Positions 1-9,432 of a stretch of 35,251 nucleotides of DNA are shown here, piece by piece. The notes under the pieces are model-generated. The model was not told where the DNA came from. It saw nothing but the letters and a program-made list of their open reading frames with translations, and made no database searches. Within the stretch, counting starts at the first letter, position 1; every line of letters starts with the position of its first letter. The position numbers were made by a program, and so were the translations under genes. The stretch comes from Bacteroidota bacterium (GTDB lineage: Bacteria > Bacteroidota > Bacteroidia > NS11-12g > UBA955): contig JAIXYV010000049.1 of the NCBI GenBank assembly GCA_027490055.1, positions 1-35,251 on the forward strand. Reading direction: 5' to 3'.

Positions 1-243
1 AACCCCTAAACATCCCCTCTATTGTTTTCACTTAACAAAACAGCCCTAAAAGCAAAAAAAATAAAGAAATCACAAAATAGAACCTGATTTTTTTCAATTT
101 GGTCGATTTTAATCTAAAACTGACAATAGTGCTTTGGGTTCTTAAATTTTTTATCTAATATTGATAAGCATAGTTAAATGTTTTATATAATAAACATTAA
201 ATATTTTTATACATCAGCAACCACATTTTTAATTTATAAACTT

Positions 244-1038
244 ATGAAACAAGCAACAATTCAATCTCAATTGACCCTTAGTATTAACAAGGTGCTCTCT
301 ATGGCAATCATAGGACTTAGCCTTGTCTCTTCCACTCAATTGAATGCCCAGAAAACTTCAAAAGTTTTCGAACCGAAAACAGATCTTTACCTTTCCGGAC
401 TGGCTCTAAACACTAATCTCGACAATTTTAACAAGACCCTACCTGCCAATGCCGATAAAATCGGTTCTCAAAATGCCGCTATGGGCTTTGGTTTTACCAG
501 CATGAACAGACGTTTTGCATTTAACTCTGAAGCGGCTTTTAGCTTTAGACAAAGAAGTGTTTTTAGTAATATCGAACAAATCTACGTCACTCGCGGTCGC
601 TGGTCGGTAAACGCAGGAAGACACCTTTTAACAAACAAAAGTAAAACGCTAATCATTACACCAATGATTGGATTTACCTACGATCAATTGACCATGAACT
701 ACAGAAACGATTCGTTCGCAAAACCTTCTTCTATAAACTGGGTGGTGAGAGACCAGTTTCCCAATTTAAATACCGACGAAGAAACTCAAGACCAATATAT
801 CAATCCGTCTTTTGCTGTTCTGGCACAATTGCGAGTATATGCTATCATCAAAAACAGATACACCATTTCTGGAATGATTTCCTATCAGCAAGACATCAGT
901 AAGGGTAGATGGCACTACGACTATGGTTTTATAAGAACTAACAGTCCGCAAACCTACACTACCGGATTAAACTATGGTATCACTCTGGGATTCCTCTTAA
1001 AAGAATCGGATTTCCTGGAAGAAAAATTACCTCAGTAA
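244..1038 (+). CDS. Secreted/outer-membrane hypothetical protein
   Basis: ORF 178..1038; internal ATG at 244 (MKQATIQSQLTLSINKVLSMAIIGLSLVSSTQLNAQ) gives a more plausible signal peptide; beta-strand-like aromatic C-terminal half. Confidence 0.7.
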   Translation: MKQATIQSQLTLSINKVLSMAIIGLSLVSSTQLNAQKTSKVFEPKTDLYLSGLALNTNLDNFNKTLPANADKIGSQNAAMGFGFTSMNRRFAFNSEAAFSFRQRSVFSNIEQIYVTRGRWSVNAGRHLLTNKSKTLIITPMIGFTYDQLTMNYRNDSFAKPSSINWVVRDQFPNLNTDEETQDQYINPSFAVLAQLRVYAIIKNRYTISGMISYQQDISKGRWHYDYGFIRTNSPQTYTTGLNYGITLGFLLKESDFLEEKLPQ

Positions 1039-1170
1039 GAACCTACAATTACTGTTAAACCACTAAAGATTTGTCCGCCAATGCGCGGCAAAGCGACTTT
1101 GTATTTGTAGTGCTCCTTTAATACAACTATTTTCTAATACGGGGACTTACTATCCAAAAGATATTATCCC

Positions 1171-1178
1171 TATTTTTG
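1171..1178 (+). promoter_or_regulatory. Bacteroidota -7 box TATTTTTG
   Basis: Matches TAnnTTTG, 7 nt before ATG at 1186. Confidence 0.45.
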
Positions 1179-1185
1179 TAATACT

Positions 1186-2016
1186 ATGACAACCCGTGGA
1201 CTGCTTCTATGTTGTGCATTGCTGATTCATCATCTAACATCTGCTCAAATATCAGGACTGGATATTTCTAACCACGGTGGCTACATTACTTCTACGCCTG
1301 AGCGCGAACTTGACATGCTCAGCAAAATCACAAACAGCAAACCCTACCGTCCCTCTGCTTTTAAAGAAAGCTACTTTAATAATTCCTATAACTGCGTTAA
1401 ACTTGCCCTGGTGTACAAACCCAAACCCTTTCTTTTAAAATCTTCTTTCCCAAGACAAGAACTCATCTTTGGCGCTGGCTTTCTCACAATTAACAGCACA
1501 GTCACTAATTACACCAGTCTCCTCTATGATAGTATTGGTCTCAATAACAGGACCTACAAAAACGATATCACCTTTAATCTATACACCCATCGCGAACAAT
1601 TGCATACTGCCTACTATTTCAACTCCAGAACTTTTGGCAAACGATTTAGAGCTTTTTTCGGACTAGGCGCAGCGTTCGGACTCAATACCATCAAAACCGC
1701 ACAACGCAACACCCGTTCACAACTAATATATGCCTCTCGCCTTCAATCCGATACTATGTTTTACCCCAACCAAACCAACGTCGATATTGAAGGTGCTTAT
1801 AATTATTCCACTTTGTCTGCTTATTTACCATTGGGCATAAAATACCACCTCGACTGCAATTTTAACCTGTTCATGGAATTCAACACAGGCGTGCAGTTCC
1901 AGTTTGGCGCCAATAATAACAGTCGTTGGCAAGGATTTTCATCCTGGGGACTGGGAATCCGTTATAAGTTTGTAGAAACAGAAATCAACGATAAAGAAAG
2001 TAGTAGTTTCTGGTAG
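1186..2016 (+). CDS. Secreted/outer-membrane beta-barrel-like hypothetical protein
   Basis: Signal peptide MTTRGLLLCCALLIHHLTSAQ; glycine/aromatic-rich strands and C-terminal GLGIRYKF. Confidence 0.7.
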   Translation: MTTRGLLLCCALLIHHLTSAQISGLDISNHGGYITSTPERELDMLSKITNSKPYRPSAFKESYFNNSYNCVKLALVYKPKPFLLKSSFPRQELIFGAGFLTINSTVTNYTSLLYDSIGLNNRTYKNDITFNLYTHREQLHTAYYFNSRTFGKRFRAFFGLGAAFGLNTIKTAQRNTRSQLIYASRLQSDTMFYPNQTNVDIEGAYNYSTLSAYLPLGIKYHLDCNFNLFMEFNTGVQFQFGANNNSRWQGFSSWGLGIRYKFVETEINDKESSSFW

Positions 2017-2020
2017 AGCA

Positions 2021-2749
2021 TTAATCTTCCTCGCCTTCTACCTTCAACACCGAGCGGTCGCGCACCTTCGCTACCCAAACATGGATTCTGTAAAATAAGT
2101 AGAAATGCACCAACACCACTAACTCTAAACTGACTATATACCACGGCCATTTGCCGATGATCATAGGATTATTAGCCGCAGGTGGTTCTGATAAAAACAT
2201 ATAGTTAGCACCGGTTAAATAATTCACCGCGCCTATGACCGGCAAGGTTAACTGCGTAAATAAAAATATCTTAATCCAACTGTTCTTGCGGGGTGTAAAA
2301 CCTAAACTCCAGTTAGCAAACAAGGCCGTTAAGATCACACCACCATGCGATACCACATAAGCTGTATTCTCTAAGGCCCCGTAACCGTGGGTTAACTCGG
2401 GCGTGATGAAAGCGTGTATAGCGCCGGCACTCCAGCACAATAACAATTCGTATAAAAATTGTGAGCGGGTTAACAACATCGAAATGGCTATCAACTCAGA
2501 CATGGCGCAGAGCTGCAATGGCAAGTTATGTTTCAGACTCCAGTCGCCTAAACTAAAGAAATAAATATGGTGCGTAACAACGTTACAGATTAGCACAAAG
2601 GTGATAAATCTGGCAATGCCCTCTTGTCTGTTCGACCATTTATGGTGTTTGGATGAACGGTATAATATTATCCCACATATCAGAAAGCTTAAGTTCATTA
2701 TCCACCAATCAACCGAGCCCGGCGCTATTACCACATGTATCTGTCTCAT
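2021..2749 (-). CDS. TIGR02206/YwaF-like multi-pass membrane protein
   Basis: Multiple TM helices with LPLQLCAMSE and HGG motifs typical of this family. Confidence 0.65.
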   Translation of the reverse strand: MRQIHVVIAPGSVDWWIMNLSFLICGIILYRSSKHHKWSNRQEGIARFITFVLICNVVTHHIYFFSLGDWSLKHNLPLQLCAMSELIAISMLLTRSQFLYELLLCWSAGAIHAFITPELTHGYGALENTAYVVSHGGVILTALFANWSLGFTPRKNSWIKIFLFTQLTLPVIGAVNYLTGANYMFLSEPPAANNPMIIGKWPWYIVSLELVVLVHFYLFYRIHVWVAKVRDRSVLKVEGEED

Positions 2750-2884
2750 TTCTTTCTAATCCGCTTGTTATATGCTCCGCAATATAGAAGCATTTTATTT
2801 ACCAACCACACTTGCAGAAGATATTTACCCTCAATGAGCTAAACTTTTTTATTTACACCTATCCTAAATATATTCAAATAATAG

Positions 2885-2892
2885 TAAGTTTG
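2885..2892 (+). promoter_or_regulatory. Bacteroidota -7 box TAAGTTTG
   Basis: TAnnTTTG 16 nt upstream of ATG 2909. Confidence 0.45.
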
Positions 2893-2908
2893 CTATCAAC
2901 AAACAACT

Positions 2909-4441
2909 ATGAAAACTCAGATAACTAATGCTAAGTGGGGTTTCCTTACCCGAAAATCGGTCATTCTCAGTATTCTAGCCGTAGAACTTGTCATCTTGCT
3001 GTTTGTAGTATTTCGCAATTTCTCTTTTGATTACCTCTGGTACGACGAATCTGGTCAGTTCTGGCTGGCGAAGGGCTTAAATCACGATGCTCCCCCTCTA
3101 TCTCCAGAAGGTTCGTTGTCTGATGTCATCCACAACAACGGTCGCTATAATATGGATCCGGGCGGCTTTAGCATACTGCTGTTTTGGTGGACCAAAATCT
3201 CTGACAGTATTATCTGGATGCGCATGCTTCCATTCCTCTTCATTATGGGAATCTCTTCGGCATGTGCCTACATCATCTATAAGTTACTAAACAACAAACT
3301 ACTAACTTTTCTGGCGCTCTTTCTCCCATTCGTTTACCCTGTAATGCTCAATATGGGCTTCGAAATAAGAGCCTATTCGATGGAGGTATTCTTCACCCTG
3401 ATGGCAGTTATCGCCAGCATTATACTTCAGGAATCTCTGAACTTTAAAAACCTGATAATCTTTGCCTGTCTGATATGTGTGGGGATGTGCTCGCGTTACT
3501 CTGCTATTATTATTGCTTTCTCTGTTTCTATCTTCATCGTTTTTAAAATTATAAGAAGTGATTTTAGCACCATTAAAAAAGTGTTCTTATTAATCAGTTA
3601 TTGTACGCCCATTTTAATAACATTAGCAGCCATTTATCACAATGCTTTAGTTCATCAGAACAATCATCTGGGTCAGTTAAGTTACCTGCAGTATATCAGC
3701 AATAACTGGTCGCTGTTATACCGACCGATCAACCTGGCATACTTCTCATTATTGGCTGGCATAGCCATTTTATTAATCAGGCAAAAAGACTGGTTAAAAA
3801 CCAATGTATACAGCAGTTTATTGTTCTTATGCCTTTTCAGCAATGTACTATACATCGTTTTATCTGCCGCTGGTTTGCATCCATGGCGCATTGGCTCTAA
3901 AGGCAATATTTCCGTTAATTTTTTACTAATACTTTGCGTGTTTGTTCTGATATTACATGTCTTAAAAAACATGCCTAAACAATTGCGTTATGCTAAATTG
4001 ATCACAGCCTTATGTTTCCCGGCTTTTATCATTTACGGTTACAACTCATATCTTTTTCCGAAGCATAGCGAGAGTCCTTACCCTCGTCAGGACATGCACA
4101 GCAACACCACATACAGATTTGACAAATTAGACACGACAAAGCACTGTCGCATATTTGTCGAGTCGTGGGAGTCGCCCTATATCCGTTACGAATTCGAGTA
4201 TGGCCATCTAAGACACCTATCGTCAATTTACCCATCTCGATTTACCTTCGGCACTGGCGTTCCGCACTACCATTTTCCTAGAAAACGAGGCGAAGCTATT
4301 CGCATCGACCCGCCACCGAGCATGGACGAGCTACAGCAGTATGACCTGATCATCTCATCGGAGCTTTACGACTGGTCGCACCACCACCACCAGCACTGGC
4401 AGCTAATCAAAGGCACGCATAATTTTTGGGAGAAAAGGTGA
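2909..4441 (+). CDS. Multi-pass membrane protein, GT39/PMT-like glycosyltransferase
   Basis: DYLWYDESGQFWLAKG near the first luminal loop, followed by many TM helices. Confidence 0.6.
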   Translation: MKTQITNAKWGFLTRKSVILSILAVELVILLFVVFRNFSFDYLWYDESGQFWLAKGLNHDAPPLSPEGSLSDVIHNNGRYNMDPGGFSILLFWWTKISDSIIWMRMLPFLFIMGISSACAYIIYKLLNNKLLTFLALFLPFVYPVMLNMGFEIRAYSMEVFFTLMAVIASIILQESLNFKNLIIFACLICVGMCSRYSAIIIAFSVSIFIVFKIIRSDFSTIKKVFLLISYCTPILITLAAIYHNALVHQNNHLGQLSYLQYISNNWSLLYRPINLAYFSLLAGIAILLIRQKDWLKTNVYSSLLFLCLFSNVLYIVLSAAGLHPWRIGSKGNISVNFLLILCVFVLILHVLKNMPKQLRYAKLITALCFPAFIIYGYNSYLFPKHSESPYPRQDMHSNTTYRFDKLDTTKHCRIFVESWESPYIRYEFEYGHLRHLSSIYPSRFTFGTGVPHYHFPRKRGEAIRIDPPPSMDELQQYDLIISSELYDWSHHHHQHWQLIKGTHNFWEKR

Positions 4442-4554
4442 TGTTGGGGTATTATCTGAATCTATTTTATAAATTAGCATTGATTGGCATAAGCAGCACA
4501 GTAGCTTATGTGTTGTGGCGGTATTGGGAGTGGAAAAAAAGTGACCGGGAGTAA
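4441..4554 (+). CDS. 37-aa single-pass membrane peptide, TGATG-coupled to the upstream gene
   Basis: Read by eye: MLGYYLNLFYKLALIGISSTVAYVLWRYWEWKKSDRE*; start overlaps upstream TGA; hydrophobic helix then basic tail; below the ORF-track cutoff. Confidence 0.5.
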   Translation: MLGYYLNLFYKLALIGISSTVAYVLWRYWEWKKSDRE

Positions 4555-4646
4555 ACTCCTCGCACTACACACTCGAACTCATCCTCAAACTTTTTCTCAC
4601 CCTAAGTTACTCCCTTCGGTCGTGATCCCTAGTGGGGTGAGCGGTT

Positions 4647-4777
4647 AAAGGACCAAAAAACTTGCTTCGCAAGTTTTGGTTTTATTTTCCCAAAAAATTT
4701 CTTTCAAGCGCAAAGCCGCTTGAGAAATTTTTTGGAAAATAAAAAAACCCGACTGGAAGTCGGGTTTTTGGTCCTTT
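4647..4777. repeat. Cluster of nested inverted repeats next to tRNA-Ser
   Basis: AAAGGACCAAAAA (4647-4659)/TTTTTGGTCCTTT (4765-4777) encloses hairpins at 4657-4677, 4682-4742 and 4743-4769. Confidence 0.75.
4743..4769. terminator. Bidirectional intrinsic terminator-like hairpin downstream of tRNA-Ser
   Basis: AAAAACCCGACT-gga-AGTCGGGTTTTT perfect stem with flanking A/T tracts. Confidence 0.8.
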
Positions 4778-4778
4778 G

Positions 4779-4865
4779 CGGTGAGAGAGGGATTCGAACC
4801 CTCGGTACAGTTTCCCGTACGGCAGTTTAGCAAACTGCTACTTTCGGCCTCTCAGTCATCTCACC
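4779..4865 (-). tRNA. tRNA-Ser (anticodon GCT)
   Basis: Reverse strand GGTGAGATGACTGAGAGGCCGAAAGTAGCAGTTTGCTAAACTGC...GGTTCGAATCCCTCTCTCACCG; long variable arm, TTCGAAT T-loop. Confidence 0.93.
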
Positions 4866-4996
4866 GTTTTGGGGTTGCAAAATTACTATATTTTATGACA
4901 ATTCAAAATCATTTTTATTTGACACATTATTTTTCTTGAAACCCTTGTATTTAACCCCCATTATGGCGTATTATTGAAACTGCTTTTGTAACTGTT

Positions 4997-7639
4997 ATGA
5001 ATATTAAAGATTTGTTCAAATTCCGAGACATTAAAACCTACGGTTCTACTGAGTGGTTAGCCAATAATGCCAAAAAATATCGCTCCGTTTTCGATGAACA
5101 GGAAGCTGCTTATATCTACTGCGAATTTTCTTTCTTCAACAAAAAATATGACGAGGAAAATTGGGATATAAAACTAAAACTGAAATGCTTAAACGAAGCC
5201 GACGAAGAAATTTGCGACCTGGTATGCGATCGTACCATTGACAAACGCGATAACATCGTCTTCGTCCGCGAAGGATGGGGTGTTAAAACAGCCTCTACCT
5301 ACTGGAAAGCTGGTGCCTACCGCTGGGAAGCCTATGTCAACGACGAACTGACCGCCACTAAATCCTTCTACATCGAACACCAGGGTATCGTTAAAAACGG
5401 TATTAACCCCTACTTTAAAATCGATGCCCTCAAATTGTATGAAGGTCCTGACGCCAACCTGGTAGAACTGGAACGCAAATACTATATCGGCTTCAACGCC
5501 CTTAGCACCCGCTATATCTGGATCGAGCTCAATGCCAAAAACTTAACCCGCAAAAGCACCGACTGGGCTTGCGAACTTACCTTTAACTTCAAAACTTCTG
5601 CAGGCTACCTCAAAGGCTCTGCTAATAAACTCTTCTTCGTTAAACCGGATGAAGACCAGTTCTCTACAACCGTTGGCTGGGGCAGCGATATGCTGGGCAC
5701 CTGGGGTCGCGGCCGATACTACATCGAAGTGGTGTTCATGGACGAACTAATAGCTTCTGTGCCTTTCGAAGTGGGCGACGATTATATAGAAGCAGTTGAA
5801 GAAGACTTCATTCCTCTGGTTCAAACTGGCTTCTACTTTGATGCCGATTTCGATATGCCTGATGAAGATGAAGACAGTCTGGAAGTTAAACCCGAAATCA
5901 AATCGGTTCCGACAATCGATTCTTACGACAATATAATGAAGGACCTTGATGCTATGGTTGGTTTAAATAGCATTAAGGATAAAGTGAAGGAATACACCAA
6001 TTACCTGAAATTTATCGCCCTCAGAAAAGAAAAAGGTGTTTCAGATAACGAACACATCAACCTGCATGCGGTATTCAAAGGCAATCCAGGTACTGGTAAG
6101 ACTACCGTTGCCCGTATGCTGGGACGCATCTATAAAGAACTTGGTCTATTGAAAAAAGGGCATGTTCACGAGGTTGATCGCGGCGACCTGGTAGCCGAAT
6201 TCATCGGTCAGACCGCCCCTAAAACCAAAGAAGCTATCAAAAAAGCTAAAGATGGTATCCTCTTTATTGACGAAGCTTATTCATTGGCAAGAAAAGACGA
6301 TGACAGTAAAGACTTCGGTAAAGAAGCTATTGAAATTCTATTGAAAGAATTAAGCGATGCCAATGATATCGCGATTATCGTTGCCGGTTACCCTACCGAA
6401 ATGAATACCTTTATGGAATCTAATCCAGGTTTGAAATCGCGTTTCAATATGATCTACGATTTCCCGGATTATTTACCTCAGGAACTCATTAAAATCGCTA
6501 ATTACGCCTGCGACAAACGCGGCGTGAAACTGAGCGAGGAAGCCAGCACAGAAATGTACAAGCATCTTGTTGAAGCATACCGCGAACGCGATAAATTCTT
6601 CGGTAACGCCCGTATGGTAAACTCCTTAATTGATGAGTTTAAGATGAATCTGGGTCTGCGTGTCATGAAAGTGAAAGACCCTAAAAAATTAACAGTAGAA
6701 AATCTGAGTACCATACAGAAAGAAGATATCGAAAAAGCTTACCTGAAAGAAAAAGGCGAGTCTGCCGATATTCCAATCGACGAGGATCTACTGAAAGAGT
6801 CTGTTGCTAAACTGAAAAAGCTAACCGGACTGCAGAAAGTAAAAGCAGATATCGACGAGTTAATCAAACTGGTAAGGTACTACAAAGAATCTGGTAAGAA
6901 CCCTAGAGAGATTTTCTCTTTACACTCTGTCTTTACCGGCAATCCTGGAACTGGTAAAACCACTGTTGCCAGAATTCTGGCGCAGATTTATAAAGCCCTG
7001 GGCATCCTCGAAAGAGGTCACCTCGTTGAATGCGACCGTCAATCTCTGGTTGGTGGTTATATCGGTCAGACTGCTATTAAAACGTCTGAGTTGATTGACA
7101 AATCAATGGGTGGTGTGCTCTTCGTAGACGAAGCTTATGCCTTAACAGAAGGTGGTGGCAACGACTACGGTAAAGAGGCTATAGAAACCTTACTGAAACG
7201 CATGGAAGACCAGCGTGGTAAATTCATCGTGATTGCCGCTGGTTATACCCAAAATATGGAACGCTTCCTGGAGGCTAACCCGGGACTCAAATCGAGGTTC
7301 GACCGCACTTTCCATTTCGAAGACTTCAATCCTGAAGACTTATTAGGAATTGCTGTTCAACAGCTGGCCGACCACAATATAACACCTGATGAGGCGGCTA
7401 AAGCGCGACTGAAAGAATACATCGAATATATGTTCGCTAAGCGCGACAAATTCTTTGGTAACGGTCGTGCCGTGCGTAAAGTAATTGAAGAAGCGGTTAG
7501 AAACCAGCACCTGAGATTGAGTGAATTGCCAAAAACCAAACGTACCCCTAAAATGGTGGGCACCCTGGTTCTGGAAGATGTGGAAGAGTTCAAAGCGGAT
7601 AATATTCCAACGCAGAGAACAGGTATAGGTTTCAAATAA
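4997..7639 (+). CDS. Double AAA+ ATPase, CbbX/SpoVK-like, with two N-terminal beta-rich repeats
   Basis: Two GNPGTGKTTVAR Walker A motifs and FIDEAY/FVDEAY Walker B motifs; N-terminus has two similar ~110-aa repeats. Confidence 0.85.
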   Translation: MNIKDLFKFRDIKTYGSTEWLANNAKKYRSVFDEQEAAYIYCEFSFFNKKYDEENWDIKLKLKCLNEADEEICDLVCDRTIDKRDNIVFVREGWGVKTASTYWKAGAYRWEAYVNDELTATKSFYIEHQGIVKNGINPYFKIDALKLYEGPDANLVELERKYYIGFNALSTRYIWIELNAKNLTRKSTDWACELTFNFKTSAGYLKGSANKLFFVKPDEDQFSTTVGWGSDMLGTWGRGRYYIEVVFMDELIASVPFEVGDDYIEAVEEDFIPLVQTGFYFDADFDMPDEDEDSLEVKPEIKSVPTIDSYDNIMKDLDAMVGLNSIKDKVKEYTNYLKFIALRKEKGVSDNEHINLHAVFKGNPGTGKTTVARMLGRIYKELGLLKKGHVHEVDRGDLVAEFIGQTAPKTKEAIKKAKDGILFIDEAYSLARKDDDSKDFGKEAIEILLKELSDANDIAIIVAGYPTEMNTFMESNPGLKSRFNMIYDFPDYLPQELIKIANYACDKRGVKLSEEASTEMYKHLVEAYRERDKFFGNARMVNSLIDEFKMNLGLRVMKVKDPKKLTVENLSTIQKEDIEKAYLKEKGESADIPIDEDLLKESVAKLKKLTGLQKVKADIDELIKLVRYYKESGKNPREIFSLHSVFTGNPGTGKTTVARILAQIYKALGILERGHLVECDRQSLVGGYIGQTAIKTSELIDKSMGGVLFVDEAYALTEGGGNDYGKEAIETLLKRMEDQRGKFIVIAAGYTQNMERFLEANPGLKSRFDRTFHFEDFNPEDLLGIAVQQLADHNITPDEAAKARLKEYIEYMFAKRDKFFGNGRAVRKVIEEAVRNQHLRLSELPKTKRTPKMVGTLVLEDVEEFKADNIPTQRTGIGFK

Positions 7640-7641
7640 TA

Positions 7642-8790
7642 ATGCTGACTTTAGAACCCTCAATTATCTCGATTATCCTGCTGTCTGTACTGGCATTCTT
7701 TGTTGTCATTCAGCTGATTTACCACTTCTCTGTCTTTGGTCGTCTCATTAAAAAACAACCCTACGAACTGGTTGAAAAAAAATGGGAAGGTGTAAGCATT
7801 GTTATTGCCGCTCGCAGTGAATACGACAATCTGCAAAAACTCATTCCTGCTCTCCTTGCGCAAGACTATCCTAATTTTGAAATTATTATAGTGGATGACG
7901 CCAGCTGGGATGGCACAACAGGCTATCTCGAAGAACTCGAGAAAATGAGTATCGAAGGAAAGGCGATCATCAAAGCTGTGTATATCACTGATGAGATGAA
8001 GAAAAACTACCAGGGTAAAAAACTGGCATTGTCTCTGGGCATAAAAGCTGCAACTAACGAGATCCTGCTCTTTACAGATGCCGATTGCCTGCCTTCTTCT
8101 AACGCTTGGATCAAACATATGGTACTGCCGTATCACGGCAATCCGGAAACAGAAATCGTTTTAGGTTACTCGCCTTTTAATGGTGGTTCTTCAATGATTA
8201 ATCTGTTTTCAAAAATGGATAATCTCTATACTGCCCTCTCCTATTTTTCTTATGCCCTTGGCAAAGATCCATATATGGGTGTGGGTAGAAATCTATCGTA
8301 CAAAAAAACCTTGTTCTTTAAACTTAAAGGATTTGCCTCGCATCTTCATATTGCACCTGGCGACGATGATTTGTTTATCCAGGATGCCGCAAACAGCAAC
8401 AACACCGCTATTTGTATTCATCCAGATGCCTATATGTTTACCGATGCTAAATCGAGCTTTGGCAAATGGTTCGCTCAGAAAAAACGCCATAACTTCGTTG
8501 GTAAATACTATAAATCTGCTCATCGTTTTAAACTGGGTATGTTCGCCTTTACACATGCGCTGCTTTGGCTGAGCTTTATCGCTAATTGCTTTTTCTATGA
8601 CAGTTTAGGCTGGGCGCTAATTATTATGGGTTTGTACTGGACCATCAAATGGCCACTGATATACCTCGGATTTAAAAAACTGCAACAAGCAGGCAAAAGT
8701 GCCTGGATGCCGGTTTTTGATATCCTGTTTGTGGCTTACAATTTTGTATTTGGTATCGTTACTGTATTTGGTAAACAAAAGAAATGGTAA
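7642..8790 (+). CDS. Membrane glycosyltransferase family 2
   Basis: VSIVIAARSEYDNLQKLIPALLAQDYPNFEIIIVDDAS, DADC, C-terminal TM helices. Confidence 0.88.
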   Translation: MLTLEPSIISIILLSVLAFFVVIQLIYHFSVFGRLIKKQPYELVEKKWEGVSIVIAARSEYDNLQKLIPALLAQDYPNFEIIIVDDASWDGTTGYLEELEKMSIEGKAIIKAVYITDEMKKNYQGKKLALSLGIKAATNEILLFTDADCLPSSNAWIKHMVLPYHGNPETEIVLGYSPFNGGSSMINLFSKMDNLYTALSYFSYALGKDPYMGVGRNLSYKKTLFFKLKGFASHLHIAPGDDDLFIQDAANSNNTAICIHPDAYMFTDAKSSFGKWFAQKKRHNFVGKYYKSAHRFKLGMFAFTHALLWLSFIANCFFYDSLGWALIIMGLYWTIKWPLIYLGFKKLQQAGKSAWMPVFDILFVAYNFVFGIVTVFGKQKKW

Positions 8791-9407
8791 GTCACACTCT
8801 CATATACGAGTATTTCCCTGATCTGAGCGAGGAACAAAAGCGACAGATAGAATTGTTGTACCCTTTGTACACTGAGTGGAACAGCAAAATCAATGTGATA
8901 TCCAGAAAAGATATTGATGAACTTTATGTCAGACATGTTCTGCATTCGCTAAGCATTGCCAAGTTCGCCAATTTTAGCAATTGTCACACTGTCCTGGATA
9001 TTGGCACAGGTGGTGGTTTTCCTGGCATTCCACTCGCTATTTTATTTCCTGATATCCAATTTCATCTGGTAGATTCTATCGGAAAAAAAATACAGGTTGT
9101 AAGCGCTGTAGCAGATGGACTGGGGTTAAAAAACCTTAAAGCAGAACAAGCCAGAGCCGAGCAGATTAATGGTAAATATGATGTGGTGACCTGCAGAGCC
9201 GTTACTCAACTGAACGATTTTTATACCTGGATCCACAAAAATCTAAAACCAGATTCTGAGATCTTATGCCTGAAAGGTGGCGATCTTACTGAAGAAATTA
9301 AAACCTTCAAAACTTTCAATCCTAAAAAGAAAGTGCAGACGTTCGATCTGTATTCTAAATTCGAATTACCATTTTTCGAAACCAAAAAACTACTTCGGAT
9401 TACTTAA
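8784..9407 (+). CDS. rsmG: 16S rRNA (guanine527-N7)-methyltransferase RsmG
   Basis: NVISRKDIDELYVRHVLHSL, VLDIGTGGGFPGIPLAI, VTCRAV. Confidence 0.95.
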   Translation: MVSHTLIYEYFPDLSEEQKRQIELLYPLYTEWNSKINVISRKDIDELYVRHVLHSLSIAKFANFSNCHTVLDIGTGGGFPGIPLAILFPDIQFHLVDSIGKKIQVVSAVADGLGLKNLKAEQARAEQINGKYDVVTCRAVTQLNDFYTWIHKNLKPDSEILCLKGGDLTEEIKTFKTFNPKKKVQTFDLYSKFELPFFETKKLLRIT

Positions 9408-9432
9408 GCAATAAGGATAAAAAAACCTGCTG

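Noticed and set aside
4645-4833. 62-aa minus-strand ORF overlapping tRNA-Ser
   Set aside because: It translates the tRNA 3' half (GSNPSLTA) and the hairpin cluster; not a plausible gene.
7343-8136. Minus-strand ORFs antisense to the AAA+ and GT2 genes (7343..7663, 7357..7635, 7660..8136)
   Set aside because: Antisense shadows of strong coding regions without recognisable domains.
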